64,000 nucleotides of DNA from Acanthosepion pharaonis (GCA_903632075.3 CAHIKZ030001813.1:4452501-4516500); one strand, 5' to 3'; positions 22,260 to 34,175 are shown, counted from the stretch's first letter. Notes: generated by a model from the letters alone, not told the origin. A program made the numbers and translations.

Positions 22260-22670
22260 CCAATCACCTTTTGTGTTTTTACTTGTTTTCGATTTTTCGT
22301 CTACTGTAATTATATTTTTTCTTTTCTTCTTGTTCTTTATTTAAAAAATAATTTTAATAATTTTAATAATTCTGTAAGTAAAACTATTAGTAATTAAAAA
22401 AACAAACTATTTCTATGCGCAACTTCCTGTTTTTTTTGTTGTTCCCGGCAATACATAATCCCTCATAATTCATCTTTGTCTTTGTGTTATTTGTTTCTTC
22501 TTACCATTTGCCCAAACACGTTACACGTTACTTTTCTCTATTACTCTTCTTTTCGGTATCTTGAGAATGTTCTGTTCTCCAAACCGTCTTTCTTCAATGT
22601 GTTTTCCAGAAATTTCGGCTCTGTCTTTCTGAAATGAATTCATGAAACTAACGTGGTCTGAGGTCAATAT
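22260..22670. other. No feature recognised
   Basis: T-rich spacer with no supported feature. Confidence 0.4.
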
Positions 22671-22675
22671 TTATT

Positions 22676-22830
22676 TATTTATTTTTGTTAATCGATTCAC
22701 CCCAAGCAAGACGATAATGACATTAAGACCCAAGAGACTACTGGGAGTGAAAGAGAATGAAAAGAGACTTAAGAAAGAACCAGAAAACCAATCCTAAACA
22801 TGAAACAAGGCATAAACCTCTTCTCCTGTT
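22676..22830 (+). repeat. ~150 bp dispersed repeat (CCCCAAGCAAG family)
   Basis: It begins GATTCACCCCAAGCAAGACG and continues with GGGAGTGAAAGAGAATG, CCAATCCTAAACATGAAACA and AAACCTCTTCTCC. The same order is present in reverse at 41745-41905 and in part at 45225-45420, 39560-39605 and 35395-35490. No tRNA boxes are seen, and the class is unknown. Confidence 0.65.
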
Positions 22831-23078
22831 CAAGAAACCGGGGAGATGTGTGAACCGGTTGCAACCATTATTTTTTCTGTTACTATATTCTAGTGTGCAT
22901 TATCGTGAAAAGAGTCACCATCGTTTTATTATATAAATGAAGAACAGTGAATATTGGATCAGTCGACGTTGTGTTGTCGACAATAAGAATCAGATCAATA
23001 GTTGGACTAAACATTGGAACCAATTTGCCGACATTGGTTAAGGAGGCGCATAGGACACTGACATTACACTTCCGAGAA

Positions 23079-23080
<2 letters not shown>

Positions 23081-23125
<45 letters not shown>

Positions 23126-23135
23126 ATATATATAT
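23081..23135. repeat. (TA)n microsatellite
   Basis: Two TA runs separated by GAA. Confidence 0.9.
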
Positions 23136-23189
23136 TGAAACCAAACTAGCAACTACAGGGCTACAGAGGAAAAAAAATGTCTTTGACCA

Positions 23190-23860
23190 CCTAACTAGTA
23201 AAGTCTGTTGCCATTAAATGTGTGTGGGTAATCAGTATGACCGAAAAACCAACATCGTCATTTAGAATCTTTCATCAACTCTTGAATTGGAAGTGACGAG
23301 TACAGTATGGGCTACTAAGAAAGAAAAAAAAAAAAACGTGTGAGAGGTATCGGTGACCACCTAAAAATGATATAAGAAAGGTCAAATAAAATAACTACTA
23401 ATACAAAAATTTAAAGTCTCGTTTGCCATTAAATTATTATTATTAGGGAAAATCAATTATTTTCTTTGATTTCTTGTAATATTATGACAGGGAGGTCGAC
23501 AAAAGAAATATGACCAACTTGTTTTGGATCATAATTCAATGTTGAAACCATTTGAATCTTTCAACTCAACTCTTGATTTTGAAGTTTTTGAATTAGATAT
23601 TTCATATCTGTGGAAGTATGTTTTGTAACATGATGTTACAAATACTAATGTCCATAAAACTTGTATATTTTAAACTTGAAAAACTCTGCCATGGATTACG
23701 ACCTCACTGATACAAGATGACGTGTGAGTTGATATAAAGATTCTGTTTATTTTTTGTCTTTGTAATTGCAAGTAAAATTATGATATAATTATTAGTGGAG
23801 TCAAAAGTAAAATAACTACTAATACAAAAAATTTAAATGGCTAATAGCATCATGTTTTAA
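23190..23860. repeat. Degenerate local duplications
   Basis: CCATTAAAT followed by CTTTCAACTCAACTCTTGA-type text occurs twice (about 23202-23300 and 23416-23590). AAAATAACTACTAATACAAA occurs at about 23389 and 23810. The region looks like an old, scrambled tandem duplication without coding capacity. Confidence 0.45.
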
Positions 23861-23879
23861 CATCGTTTGTTAAAAATAA

Positions 23880-23881
<2 letters not shown>

Positions 23882-23918
<37 letters not shown>
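23882..23918. repeat. (TTA)n microsatellite
   Basis: About 12 TTA trinucleotides. Confidence 0.95.
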
Positions 23919-23919
<1 letters not shown>

Positions 23920-24139
23920 CATGTATATAAAAGAAATATATATATAAAAATATAATTGATAATGGAGTGGGAGAGGCGGTAAGCCTGATTTCGACAGTGG
24001 AGATATGCTCCTGCTGGCCTACGAAGTATCTGAAATAGCGCTATATGATCACATAATCATCTCAAGGTCACGTGTCTCACCTCTGCCAGCCAAACTCCCT
24101 TCAATGTGTCGTTTTCACGACCCCAGCACCACCACCAAA

Positions 24140-24670
24140 TAAGGTTGAGTATGGAAAGCAAATATTTCTGTGCTTTAACCGAATGACATAGCTGAAGATG
24201 CCTTCCAAAAGCTAAGCAGAGACAGAAAGACTTAGTTAGAAACAAAGAAAAGTGTACCGAAATGTTACGTAATATATATCCATCTATATGACAGTGGATA
24301 CTTGACAATCTCCTCGAAGATGAAGAAGAGACTTGAAGCAACAGAAATGTGCTTCTATGGAAGGATACAGAGAATTCCATGGACCAAACATGTGAGAAAC
24401 GGAGAAGTTTTAGAGAAAATGGAAACAAAAATGAAACTTAATATCCGGAAGTGACAGTTGAAATTTCTGGGGTACATAATGAGGAAGGAGGGTTTGGGAA
24501 ATCTGATACTCATAGGGAAGATTCACGGTAAGTGGGAGAGAGGAAAAAGTACACATAACCTAATTAATGGGCCTGAGAAAATGGCTGTCGGAACAGGGTT
24601 TAGAGGAAATGACAAAAATGCAAAGGAGAGGAAATTGTGGAAAGTCATGATCGCTTACTTAATGAGGTGG
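24140..24670 (+). pseudogene. LINE reverse-transcriptase C-terminal relic
   Basis: Readable pieces in order are EDAFQKLSRD, a decayed stretch with a LLYGSE-like position, SSKMKKRLEATEMCFYGR, IPWTKHVRNGEVLEKMETK, LKFLGYIMRKEGLGNLIL and ERKLWKVMIAY. This is the C-terminal domain that follows the palm and thumb in an RTE-like LINE family common in mollusc genomes (family name uncertain). It recurs at least six times in this window. Stops and frame changes break it. The catalytic YADD part is absent, so this is a 5'-truncated dead copy, as expected from abortive target-primed reverse transcription. Confidence 0.8.
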
Positions 24671-27600
24671 CCACGGCAAAGAAGAGAAACAGGATCATTG
24701 CATTGGGAGTGCTTGTTAATAGAAATTCTCATTAAAATTCCTGCTATGATTTTGCACGTCCATTGCATCCGATCGCCGAGCTTTATCAGCTTTCGTTCGC
24801 GGTGCACGGCTCAACAGATCCCGGGTAAATGTCGTAACAATTACAAATAGTATCATAATAATAGCAGATAATATAATGGAACACATATTAGTAATGAGTC
24901 TCGTTCCTAGAAGATACATGTTTGTTATAAAAATATATTAGACTTCACTGATGTACACTAAACAAATTCTTTTCATTGAAATGGAACGGACGAGTTGCTA
25001 AATTCCATAGGAAGACAACTTAGTTCTTCTCTTTATTTTTGGCCTTAAACGTCGTAAATCATCAATTCATCATTCATTGGAGATCAGCCTATTTCATCAA
25101 TTGATGATTTAAACGTTTACCAAGGATACGGCCATCAGGCATTCATTATTCAAGTTGATATGACTAATTGGTAACTCTAGGATTCATGAACTTACTATTT
25201 ACTAGGATTCATGAGGTTACGTTATTTCCTGGAATATTTGCTTGGAAATAAATACGAAAGAAGCCAAAGTCAGTTCTTGATTTGCATGCATACATCTCGA
25301 AGAGAAAAAATGTTACAACGTGGTGCAAAGAAAACATAACTGCATGGTGGATGGAATGCTTCAAGGTTGGTACTGCCACAGATTCGCTAAAAAACAGCAT
25401 ACCATGATAAAAAAATGCCCCAAACTTAATAAAAACAAAGTGTTATCGTCAAAATCTTTATATTATTATTAAGAGAAAAGACAAAAAGATTTTTTTAAAT
25501 TATTAAATTAAATTTTTTATCCCTTTTAGAATTTTCGAAATTTTGGTTAAAAATTGTGTTTTTCTTGCGCCAGCGGAAGAACAAAGATTAGTATAGGAAA
25601 ATTTGTCTCAGTTTTGGGGTGAAAACACATTGATTTGGAAATTCTTGCAAAAATAAAATAATTGTCGGATTTTAATGAAACTTTCAGAACTTATTCACAA
25701 ATAAATTAAATTATTTTAGTAATGTTTTTTTTTTTTAAAATATTTAGGTAATTTTTCTTTTACATCTGTTACCATCCATTTATTTAATTTTATGAAATTT
25801 CGAGAAATGAATTTTTTTAGCGCTTAATGTTTATATTAGTTATAAGCAGAAGTCCTTGGAAAATTTAAATTACTTGTTACTAAAACAGACCCTCAATTAC
25901 CGAAAATCTGCTTTGATTCGTAAAATAAAAATATGCAATAAAACTAAGACAATATTTAATTAGAAAAGCTATTAATTACCTTAACTTAAAGATATATTAT
26001 GAACATTTTTGTCCAAAGAAAATAAATTCGATGAATAATATTTTTTACAAGAATTGATTAAAGTTTAAATCTTTTAAAATTCTATCTTAATTTGTTCCGG
26101 TTGGGCGATATTATTAAGTAAAAACTATATCTACTAATAATGAATGGAAAAGCTTACTAAAATTCAGAGATCCCAAATATTTTAAAAAGAATTTTTAATT
26201 TTTTTGCGTGTGTATAAATGCACCTAAATTTTGAAAATACAGACAACCATGCAAGATATTATCAGAAAATAAGAGCGATAACAATAGTAAATTTAAAGCC
26301 AAAGTAACTAAAATGCAATAAAATATTAGATTACGGAGAATATTTTCCTAAATTTGTAAGATTAACAGGTAGTTAAAAATTATATAAAATGGGCGCTCAC
26401 GTAATATTTCTCAATTAATTTTTTTTAGATATATCCAGCATAGAAAAAAATTGAGAAACTTCCGTCTTTCAGTCAAGTTGTTAATCTGTCAACACCTTAA
26501 ATAATGACCTACCTCCATGTTAAATAATTCATTTCTGCGGTAAATTAAACTAAAAATAATATTTTTAAAAATCAGATTAATTAATCTTAAATCAGCTAAT
26601 ATTCCTCAAATAAAGTTTCAGAAAAGTATATTTTACTTTTGAAAGATGTTTTAATAAAGCGAATTACATTGTGCTAACAGATGGCTAAAAATGGCGCTAA
26701 AATCAATGCCTTTTAGCAATTAAAAAATCCTTCTTAAAACTAAAATAAAAGGTTCGAGAAATTAATTTTCAAGAGTATCGTATTGTTGAAATAATAATTT
26801 AGGGAACCTTACATTTGTTTTATTTTCATTATTTTAATAATTTGAAAAGTTAAATAGGATTTTTGCAGCTTTGCATATGCAAATAAGCATAAAAAGAAAA
26901 CTAAAGTTTAATAATAATAATAATAATATATTCGTATAATAATACATTTCCCTATCATTTAAGTGTTAATATTGAAAAACGTATATTCTCGATTATGTAT
27001 ATATGCCGGTATTTCAAACACATGTTCATACAGAACACAGTTATAAGGGATATTGTATACGACATAAAATTCGTTAAAGCTGACGACAAAAGATGTTAAT
27101 GTCAACAAGCATCCATGCATTTCATGCTAAAATGATCATCTCGAGATTCAAAATGAAGATCTAATTTTAGATTTGTTGCCGATTTCGTAAATCACAATTA
27201 TTGGTGGATTATTAAATTTCTAACAGAAAACGTGTCATCCGTTGAGAATTCTGCTTCGTTATCTTATGTACATGTCTAATAATCCCCATGGTCTTCATAC
27301 CATTTCAATTAATGTACTAAATCCTCCCATTAATTAGTGCTGTACGTGATGGCAAGTAGAAAGAGAAATGATTATTGTCAAACTGCAATCAGCTAAACTG
27401 GTTTGGTTGAATGTGAATTAGATCATAAAGTGAGACTTGACTTTTTGAACTTTTGCAACATTTTATCAGGAAACTCGCCATATGCTTAACAGGTTTGAAC
27501 TTCTTACCTGAAGCATTTTATTATTAATGTTTTTGACGGCTAATAAGATGACGGTTGTGACAGCGACGGCTATCGGAACGATGAGTCGTTTCAGAGAGTT

Positions 27601-27820
27601 GGGTTCATTTTCGTACTAATTATCTTGGAAAAGTGGTGAACCATGTATCCTCCAACGTCATCTAAAAGTTAAAAAGCTGTGGGGGCTCTATAGCATTGGG
27701 AAGCAGATAGTGTAGGCAAAAGGAAAAGTCTGACTTCAAAATTTTAGAGAAGGCAATGGAAAATCATTCCAGTATATATACCAAGAAATAAAGACAATTC
27801 ACAGATAACAAAGAAAATGA
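24671..27820. other. Long AT-rich stretch, no feature recognised
   Basis: About 3 kb with no recognisable coding motif, box pair or terminal repeat. A 20 bp imperfect inverted repeat (AAATCATCAATT / AATTGATGATTT) sits at about 25045-25115, and TCTAGGATTCATGA-type direct repeats lie at 25179-25215. The short minus-strand frame at 24716-24919 has a hydrophobic start but no recognisable family. Confidence 0.5.
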
Positions 27821-27827
27821 ATTTGCT

Positions 27828-27875
27828 GATCGCTATTATCGCCTATGTCCTAAAGGGACGCGGCATTAAAAAAAC
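27828..27875 (+). mobile_element. LINE 3'-end remnant
   Basis: TCGCCTATGTCCTAAAGGGACGCGGCATTAAAA matches the 3' terminal segment of the LINE at 48920-48966 and its relatives. It is only a tail, and no upstream LINE coding sequence is recognisable. Confidence 0.5.
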
Positions 27876-27929
27876 ATGAATAGAAGAAAACTTTTTTAAA
27901 AATTAATAAGATCGTGAAACATTTACCTC

Positions 27930-28059
27930 TCCTTCTTTCACTCTCTTTTCTCTTTCCCACTCTCCAAATCCATGCCTCTTTCTTTCGTATCACTTTTTTC
28001 TCCCTCTTTCTGTTTCTCTCTCTACTTTCTCTCTCTATTCCTCTCTTTCTCCTCTCTCT

Positions 28060-28133
<74 letters not shown>
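27930..28133. repeat. Pyrimidine-rich tract and (TA)n
   Basis: A CTTT/TCTC-rich stretch (27930-28064) passes into a pure TA run (28065-28133). The S/F/L-rich frames across it are composition artefacts. Confidence 0.9.
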
Positions 28134-28136
<3 letters not shown>

Positions 28137-28436
28137 TGTCAATTCTTGACTGAGGAAGACCATCTCCACAACATATTTCTTTTATTTTGTTTTTTGTTGT
28201 TCTTTTTCTTATATAATTTTCAGACTCAGCGGTGATGCGAGCGCAGATGACTTTTTAAACCAGCCTTACTTTTACAAGCTTCGGGGCAAATGTTGGAAAG
28301 GGAGGCAATGAAAGGGAGATCCCTAAGCCCAATTGGCATGGCATCAACGTGAACTTTTATGTGTTATGTTAATTCAGAAGCTGACTTGCATACTTTATGG
28401 CAGAGTATACAAAAATGCACAAGGATTGATTGCCGG

Positions 28437-28439
<3 letters not shown>

Positions 28440-28471
<32 letters not shown>

Positions 28472-28483
28472 CTCTCTCTCTCT

Positions 28484-28518
<35 letters not shown>
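28440..28518. repeat. (TC)n-(TA)n-(CA)n compound microsatellite
   Basis: TC run to about 28483, TA run to about 28508, then a short CA run immediately before a maT-like transposon end. Confidence 0.95.
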
Positions 28519-28519
28519 G

Positions 28520-29170
28520 GGTACGATGGGAAAATTGTCGCCATTTTATATTTTCAATTTTGCGCGTGAGCGTTGTTTGTTTTGATTTTGTCGACTGCAC
28601 ATTATAGTAGGGTCAGTTAGGCACCGTCTGTGAGAAAAAGGCATCATGACGCAATTAACGCCGCCAGAAATTTGGAAACGCCATGCTGTACTGCTTGGCA
28701 TTCGCGCAGGAAACTTCAATACGAACATTACAGAGTATTTCGGTGTCAATCTGAGGACAGTGCAGAGGATCTGGAAAGAGTTGGATGCGTCTAATGGTGA
28801 TTACGAATGATACTTCTATTTATCTTCCGACAGGGCCTCAGACTCAACACGGATGACTATATCAAGTGCCTTGAGGACATAGTGCTGCTCTCGTTCAAGA
28901 GGGTGTCTGCTGGAAGACTTTATGTCTGGTAACAGGTCTCTGGACCATATCAAACAAGCAAGAGAACCCAGTCATGACTGTCAGACAATTTCTCTAACCA
29001 TATAACACCTTATATTTTGCCATCTAACTCCCCAGACTGCACCCTCTTGATTATTATTTCGTCTGGGTCGCATTTGAGCGAGAAGACCAACAAATCTCCT
29101 TGTAACACTAAAGATGAACTGAAGGCAAAAATTATAGCAGCATTCACCAACTTAAACAAGGAGATGTGAT
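28520..29170 (+). mobile_element. Internally deleted maT-like Tc1/mariner transposon
   Basis: It starts near GGTACGATGGGAAAATTGTC and shares the CCATTTTATATTTTCAATTT leader with the copy at 6290-7115. The coding relic follows, ending near AAACAAGGAGATG. The 3' terminal repeat is not identifiable. Insertion into or beside a TA/CA microsatellite fits the TA target preference of this superfamily. Confidence 0.75.
28646..29165 (+). pseudogene. maT-like transposase pseudogene
   Basis: The start ATG at 28646 follows the shared leader. The first 54 codons (to a TGA at 28808) encode MTQLTPPEIWKRHAVLLGIR and a helix-turn-helix with NTNITEYFGVNLRTVQRIWK. This N-terminus is cleaner than that of the copy at 6340-6996. 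Beyond the stop, fragments IKQAREPSHDCQT, LPSNSPDCTLLIIISSG and the NTKDELKAKIIAAFTNLNKE region are readable in mixed frames. The segment holding the first two catalytic aspartates is missing. Confidence 0.8.
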
Positions 29171-30190
29171 TTTATTAACGCTGGAATTATTGGTAATCAG
29201 ATGTGACAAGATCTAGATAGTTGTAGAATTTCTTCCCAAAGTTTTCAAGTCTTCAGTCTTTTCTTGAGTAATAGTTGGTGTCCGAATTGTGAACGATAAA
29301 CACTATAATTTGGCGATTGATCAGTCTAGGACTCTTTTCTTTCTAGTTTTTAGTTCTGTAGTAGAAAATCGATGTCTAATTTAATCGCAACGTTGGTTTA
29401 TAGTAACTCAAATTCAATTCACTAATGTAAGCGCACTAAACAGATACTTCCCTTTATCGGATTTCTTTTTTGAATACGTTTTAGACTATCTACCTCCAAA
29501 AAGAGATTTTCTATCTTACTCTATATTCGTATAAGGTACTCATTTCTTACCACCGTACAATAATCTATTTAAAAATGTCGAACTAGCGGACTTATAATCC
29601 GAGTTTAGGCACTTTGTCAGATTATTCTTCGTCCATTTTTTTCGCATTTGTTCTCATTTCACAACTCTTTTCAAAATGGGGATTAAAACAGATAATGTAA
29701 GTTCTTAGGTGTAAAGGAGAGTGTGATAAAATATTTAAAAAAGTAAAAAAAATGTTAAGTTATTAAGCCTGTTGAGATTTAACCAATCATTTGACCATGA
29801 GCGAATCATCTTTGTTCACCATGCTGCAGTTACAGACTTTCAAAAAGAAAACTGCAATTTGTAAAAGTATGGCTTCCAATCAGAGCTCATGACGCTCCAG
29901 ATTCCCTCAAAATTTTCATCATGTTAGGCGACAGAACCAAAGAATGGTACTATGGAACTATTTAGAAACGACGGTGAATATCTTGAATTCAGATTTTGAG
30001 TGAATACATCAACCGTAGAAATAGAATTACTCTCGAATTTACACAAGAACTGGTCACAGTTAAACTCAGCAAGAACGTCTCTTCTGTTTTGCATGCATTC
30101 AGGGAAGATATCATTTTGTAAACTTTTCAATATATATTCTCTTGTTTAAAAATGTCTATCCCAGAATTGCGAGTTTACGACGTCTTCTCT
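29171..30190. other. No feature recognised
   Basis: AT-rich spacer. Short frames on both strands have no recognisable motif. Confidence 0.4.
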
Positions 30191-30194
30191 GTAT

Positions 30195-30625
30195 TACTAT
30201 ACGTCGCTAAGACGTGACAACTCAAGAAGACCCTCGTCTCCCGCGTTCATGGCTTCGAATGCCATCCCATCAGGATCGCCGAGGTGTGCACTGCTCCTAT
30301 TTTATGTCTAATGAAGAGCTCCGCAGGAATAACCGAGTCAGTCAAACATCCTCTGCAACATCGTTCCGCTCCGTGTTCGCTGGCTCTGTTATGTTCTTCG
30401 ACGACTTCATGACCACCCTACCAAAGTCTTCTATCAGTTCCACCCGCATTCTGTAAACTGGCTACGACATCGCGGCGGACCATGCAGCCGCTGGAAGGAT
30501 GCATTCTGTTAGTACGTCCAGCAGATTAATCTGGCGCTGGAGGATATTCTGACGCTCTGCGAAGACCGTGAGAGACAGAAGGGACATGGTGTCTCTTGCG
30601 GTCTCAACACCTTCACGGAATAGGA
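30195..30625. other. GC-richer island of unknown nature
   Basis: About 430 bp are markedly richer in GC than the surroundings and include CGCGGCGGACCATGCAGCCG. An 80-codon plus-strand frame (30214-30456) is open. The minus strand also reads for long stretches with few stops but no recognisable domain. It could be a relic of a coding exon, a retrocopy or a piece of a larger transposon. I cannot assign it. Confidence 0.4.
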
Positions 30626-31245
30626 TTTAGCAGTAATAGCCAGAAATACTATAAATATTTCGGGTTACTACGAGAATATTATTGCCTTTTCTAAATCCCT
30701 ACACTATATGTCTCATGTTCTCTGGAGATATATCAATCATTAGATTAAATTTAATAACTTACTCGAGCCGTTATGAATTGCCAAATTCGGGTATTTTTTA
30801 ACCGATTTTTTCTTAACTGGTTAACATTACATTTTGAAATATTTGTGGAAAGTATCCAATATTGTCGGGAAAAGCGTCAAGCCAAAATTTCTCCATTCAG
30901 TTATCCAAACAGAGGATTGACTTCCATTAAAATGTATTATCGAGAATTAACACTGAAAAAATAAAAATGTAGTAGCACCTTATGTAGTCGTGTCTAAGAA
31001 ATAAAATAAAATAAAAATCGGGAATAGGATGACATAGAAAAGCGAACAAAACAAAAACGACAAACAGACAATAAAGAACAAGTTAAATAAAAGAAAATTA
31101 CAACAATATAAAATATATAAAAAACCCAAAAATGTTCATTTCAACAATGGCAACGGTTGGTGTAAGTCAAACTGGCGGGTGTTTTGAATTACCCTCCCCC
31201 AACATCATTCTGCCTCAGTTAATATACACTCCCCCTGTTTCCAAT
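30626..31245. other. No feature recognised
   Basis: AT-rich spacer with an AAATA-rich stretch at about 31000-31125. Confidence 0.4.
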
Positions 31246-31249
31246 GTTG

Positions 31250-31470
31250 GCATTTTTCCTGTCTTCCTGTATGGCAGCGGATGTTGGACAATCTTTTCAA
31301 AGATGAAGAAACTCAAAGCAACAGAAATATTGTTCTACTGAAGGATGCTAAGGATACCATGGACCGAACATGTGAGCAACGACAAGGTTTTGGAGAGAAT
31401 GGAAACGAAGAGGAAACTTATACTTAACACCACGAAGATGCAGAATTTTCTTCTTACAGTAGAAGGAATT
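31250..31470 (+). pseudogene. LINE reverse-transcriptase C-terminal relic (short)
   Basis: PVFLYGSGCWTIFSKMKKLKATEI, a stop, RMLRIPWTEHVSNDKVLERM and ETKRKLIL belong to the LINE family seen at 24140, 34615, 48285, 50605 and 53640. The copy breaks off before the FLGxxMRKEGL block. Confidence 0.8.
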
Positions 31471-31769
31471 ATGAAATGATAACTTGTTTAACAAGGTAGA
31501 ATTGTTTAGTGTTTATTAAGCATGAAAAATGTTGACTTGAATTTTATAAAGCGATGAGTAATGTCATTAATCTGGCTTCTCTCCTCCGAGGTGTATTGGA
31601 AAAATTTCTAAACTATACCCGGTCGTGATTGTAGCAATAAACTAAAAAAGCGCGCAGCTAACGCTTAATTAGTTTATTACATCTGGCTCTCTTGGTGCTA
31701 TATACACGTGTTCCATGACTATGCGTGCTTTTATAACGTTTTCTGTTGGAACTGCTGCGTGAATTTTAT

Positions 31770-32345
31770 GATAATTTGATCACCTGCAAATCAATCCTGT
31801 GCCTACCTTTCTGAACATTGGGGAAACAAAACCTATGACTACCTTTTGGATTCTCGTGTAAACCAAAACTATATCTACCTTTTTGAAATTTCTGCAAACC
31901 AAACCTATATCTTTTTGAAACTTTTGCAAACCAAACCTATATCTTTTTGAAACTTTTGCAAACCAAACCTATATCTTTTTGAAACTTCTGCAAACCAATC
32001 CTATATCTTTTTGAAACTTTCGCAAACCAAACCTATATCTATCTTTTTGAATCTTCTGCAAACCAAACCTATATCTTTTTGAAACTTCTGCAGATCAAAC
32101 CAATATCTATCTTTTTGAAACTTCTGCAAATCAAACCTATATCTATCTTTTTGAAACTTCTGCAAACCAAACCTATATCTTTTTGAAACTTCTGCAGATC
32201 AAATCAATATCTTATTGAAACTTCTGCAAATCAAACCTATATCTATCTTTTTGAAACTTCTGCAAACCAAACTTATATCCCTTTGAAACATCTGCAGAGC
32301 AAACCTATATCTACCTTTTTGTATATTCTGCAAACAAAACCTGTC
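31770..32345. repeat. Minisatellite, ~30-35 bp unit (CTGCAAACCAAACCTATATC)
   Basis: About 16 copies of a unit that pairs CTGCAAACCAAACCTATATC with TTTTTGAAACTT; some units carry an extra TATC. The array is interrupted by a SINE at 32372-32616, and four or five decayed units continue to about 32800. It ends beside a tail-like CATTAAATAACCTGGAAAAT and TTGATATACCGTAAATCAAA. This makes it another SINE-tail-linked VNTR. Confidence 0.85.
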
Positions 32346-32371
32346 TACAAATTTGTATCTCTTGCAAACCC

Positions 32372-32616
32372 TGTATGCTTGGACGTGCGGGTGATGTAAT
32401 GGATAATGGCGGGCAATTGTTAATCGGAGAGCCGAGTTCCAATTCCCGTTCTGTTTGTTATATTCATTTACGCGCAAATACTCTTGGGAAAGGTATGAAT
32501 CCACCTTTTCTTCCCTAGCCATGGGTTAATTACTAAGACCGGTACCACTAAACTAATAATAGTCTAAAAATATTTTCTGGCTTTAAATAACCTGTAAATG
32601 GCTGATAATCCTACAA
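32372..32616 (+). mobile_element. tRNA-derived SINE inserted in a minisatellite
   Basis: The tRNA-like head (GTGATGTAATGGATAATGGC, then GAGTTCCAATTCCCG) is followed by the CATTTACGCGCAAATACTCT block, AAGGTATGAATCCACC, CCATGGGTTAATTACTAAGA and the tail TTTAAATAACCTGTAAATGG. Minisatellite units flank it on both sides, so the insertion post-dates the array. Confidence 0.8.
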
Positions 32617-32880
32617 ACCAAATCCATGCCTAACTTTTTGTCTCTTCTGCAAACCAAACCTATATCTAACTTTTTGAATTTTCTGGAAACGTCTTTTTTA
32701 ACCTACTGCAAACTCAACCTAGACCTACCTATTTGACTCTCATGCACACCAAACCAATGGTTACCCTATTAACTCTCGTACAGACCAACCATATGTCTAC
32801 CTATCTATTGTACGGCAGAATTCGGCATTAAATAACCTGGAAAATGTTGATATACCGTAAATCAAACCAAGCCAAATAAA
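32617..32880. repeat. Continuation of the minisatellite, decayed units and SINE-like tail
   Basis: CTTCTGCAAACCAAACCTAT and weaker copies (ACTGCAAACTCAACCT, CATGCACACCAAACC, GTACAGACCAACC) lead to the CATTAAATAACC tail. Confidence 0.7.
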
Positions 32881-33480
32881 TGTAAATAAAATCCTAACGT
32901 GTGATTCATGTTTTTCCCATATTAAATATGTGATGAATAATGTCAATTTTTCACTCGAGATGAAACCTATTTTGTTAATTAGCAGCGTTATTTTCTGTCA
33001 TCAAATGGGCAATAACCAATTCATTAGTATGACTGACAGCTCTAATTAAAGAATTCCTTGTTTTCATTCAGTGAGTTAAGAATGTGAATACAAAAATCTT
33101 TTTTGAGCATTTGGTATAAAATATCGAATAGCTCAACAATATAATGTCCATATTTCATAAGTGATTCGTATTATAGATTTAAGAATTTATATAATCATGA
33201 GGTTCACGAGCCCGATAAAAGAGAAATACGCTTATTTCATTTCAGTCATTACATTAACCAGTTTTCTTGCATGTCTTTTTTCCCATGGTTTGCTAAAACA
33301 AGTGCTCTGCGGGAGGTACGCATCTGTATTCTGATGCCCAAAAGTAACCTGGAATTGGACAAACAAAAGTTACATTAAACTGTGTTATCTTACTGTCAGC
33401 ATTGACGATGTAAAATCACGCATTCCTAAGAGTTTAGGTTTGTTCTGAATATTCCTCACTCTACTTAAGTGCCATATCTC
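32881..33480. other. No feature recognised
   Basis: AT-rich spacer with no supported feature. Confidence 0.4.
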
Positions 33481-33484
33481 TTTA

Positions 33485-33795
33485 GAACGTAGACGATCAT
33501 AGATATCCATAGCTTCCTTTTTCTGTAAATAAAATATAAATGTTCTATTGCATTTCTGCGACTGTTCTTGAGAAAGATAGTGAAGTGGTTACCCGTTGTT
33601 TTCTCTACTTTCTTGAATTCAGTGTCATTCTGGCCTGGTTAACATCGAAGGTTAGAGCGCCCTGTTTGTCCAGCTGTTTTAGCCATCACTTGAATTGAAG
33701 GGTGTGAAGAAGCATTCAGTGTGAAGTGAATACACTGTTTCAACTGGAATATGAACTGTGGTCGCAAATTCCGTATCACGTAATGTTAACCCATA
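33485..33795 (-). mobile_element. Decayed tRNA-derived SINE, LINE-tail type
   Basis: On the plus strand it runs from a decayed tail (ACGTAGACGATCATAGATAT) through AAGATAGTGAAGTGGTTACC to a remnant head (TTTCAACTGGAATATGAACT). It resembles the copies at 44880-45190 and 39125-39440. Confidence 0.5.
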
Positions 33796-34049
33796 GTCAT
33801 GTTAAATCACAGAGAATATTGAAGAATCTTTTCTTGCCATGTCATTTCAGGACGGAAACGACATTTGACTCTTTATAGGTTCCTATTCTTCGATATGTGC
33901 GAAATGATTGGGAATGGTAGTAGAGTGGTTTCGCGTTGACTGGCTGTCTACTCTGCAATTTCATCCATATCTGTGTAGAGAAGATAAGGATTCATGCTTT
34001 TCCCAAGAGAATGAGTGAAAGGTAAACACAGAAGAACAGTCCTCGTTTG

Positions 34050-34175
34050 AGGGAATGTGCAGCTGGTGCAATAGATAGCGGGTTCGTTACATTCAGTTTC
34101 GAGCAAATACTCTTCCGAACGGTATAAACCCAACTCCTTCCCCCAGCTATGGGTTAAATATTAAGATGTATGATT
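34050..34175 (+). mobile_element. tRNA-derived SINE fragment
   Basis: A head remnant AGCTGGTGCAATAGATAGCG and GTTCGTTACATTCAGTTTCG precede the family blocks AGCAAATACTCTTCC and CCAGCTATGGGTTAAATA. The B-box area is partly deleted. Confidence 0.65.

Noticed and set aside
24716..24919. Minus-strand frame with a hydrophobic N-terminus and basic C-terminus, resembling a secreted or membrane peptide
   Set aside because: It is short, overlaps the end of a LINE relic, has no recognisable family, and its signal-like start could arise from AT-rich sequence.
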